NCBI GenBank assembly: GCA_019420405.1
Contig: JAHZHF010000165.1
Span: 1 to 5,982 of the forward strand
Direction: 5' to 3'
DNA from: Clostridiales bacterium
GTDB taxonomy: Bacteria; Bacillota; Clostridia; Lachnospirales; Lachnospiraceae
Length of the DNA stretch: 5,982 bases
Numbering within the stretch: the stretch's first letter is position 1; the number at the start of each line of letters is the position of its first letter. Shown here in pieces: positions 5,947-5,982 of this stretch. The notes under the pieces are model-generated. The model was not told where the DNA came from. It worked only from the letters and a program-made list of their open reading frames with translations, and made no database searches. A program made the position numbers and the translations under genes.

Positions 5947-5982
5947 CCTAATATCCACAGGAAAAACATCGTAACAATCACT

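Overview
The window looks like a stretch of a gut-type anaerobic Firmicute chromosome, probably Lachnospiraceae or a related Clostridia. This is inferred from roughly balanced base composition, strong GGAGG ribosome binding sites, the short anaerobe-style ThiC, the TPP riboswitch with intrinsic terminator, and the GH123/DUF4091-type protein beside an ABC-2-type transporter. No genus can be named from the sequence alone.

Layout. Positions 1-139 hold at most the tail of an unrecognised plus-strand reading frame. Positions 156-184 are a near-consensus sigma-70/sigmaA promoter. It drives a long leader (about 190-521) containing a TPP riboswitch aptamer (about 208-297), an intrinsic terminator (314-342) and then a further 160 nt of strongly structured RNA (343-500) that the riboswitch does not explain. 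The leader feeds thiC (522-1841), which makes the pyrimidine precursor of thiamine. This is a classic feedback arrangement in which TPP shuts off its own synthesis by premature termination.

The rest of the window (1838-5906) is on the minus strand and reads as one operon in the order ABC ATPase (5906-5199), multi-spanning ABC permease (5206-3647, overlapping the ATPase by 8 nt), then a GH123/DUF4091-type glycoside hydrolase-like protein (3577-1838). The ATPase and permease should together form a transporter with no visible solute-binding protein, which points to export or an ABC-2-like function. The hydrolase-like protein has no signal peptide and so probably acts in the cytoplasm. Whether it works with the transporter or is just co-transcribed is open, because a candidate internal promoter sits before it.

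The two units converge, and their stop codons interlock in a single TTAA (1838-1841). There is therefore no intergenic space for an ordinary terminator between them. No CRISPR array, insertion sequence, tRNA or rRNA is visible. The main points for a second look are the extra leader structure upstream of thiC, the C-X2-C-X3-C spacing of the ThiC cluster motif, the signal-less GH123-like protein linked to a transporter, and the ABC ATPase without a recognisable Q-loop glutamine.
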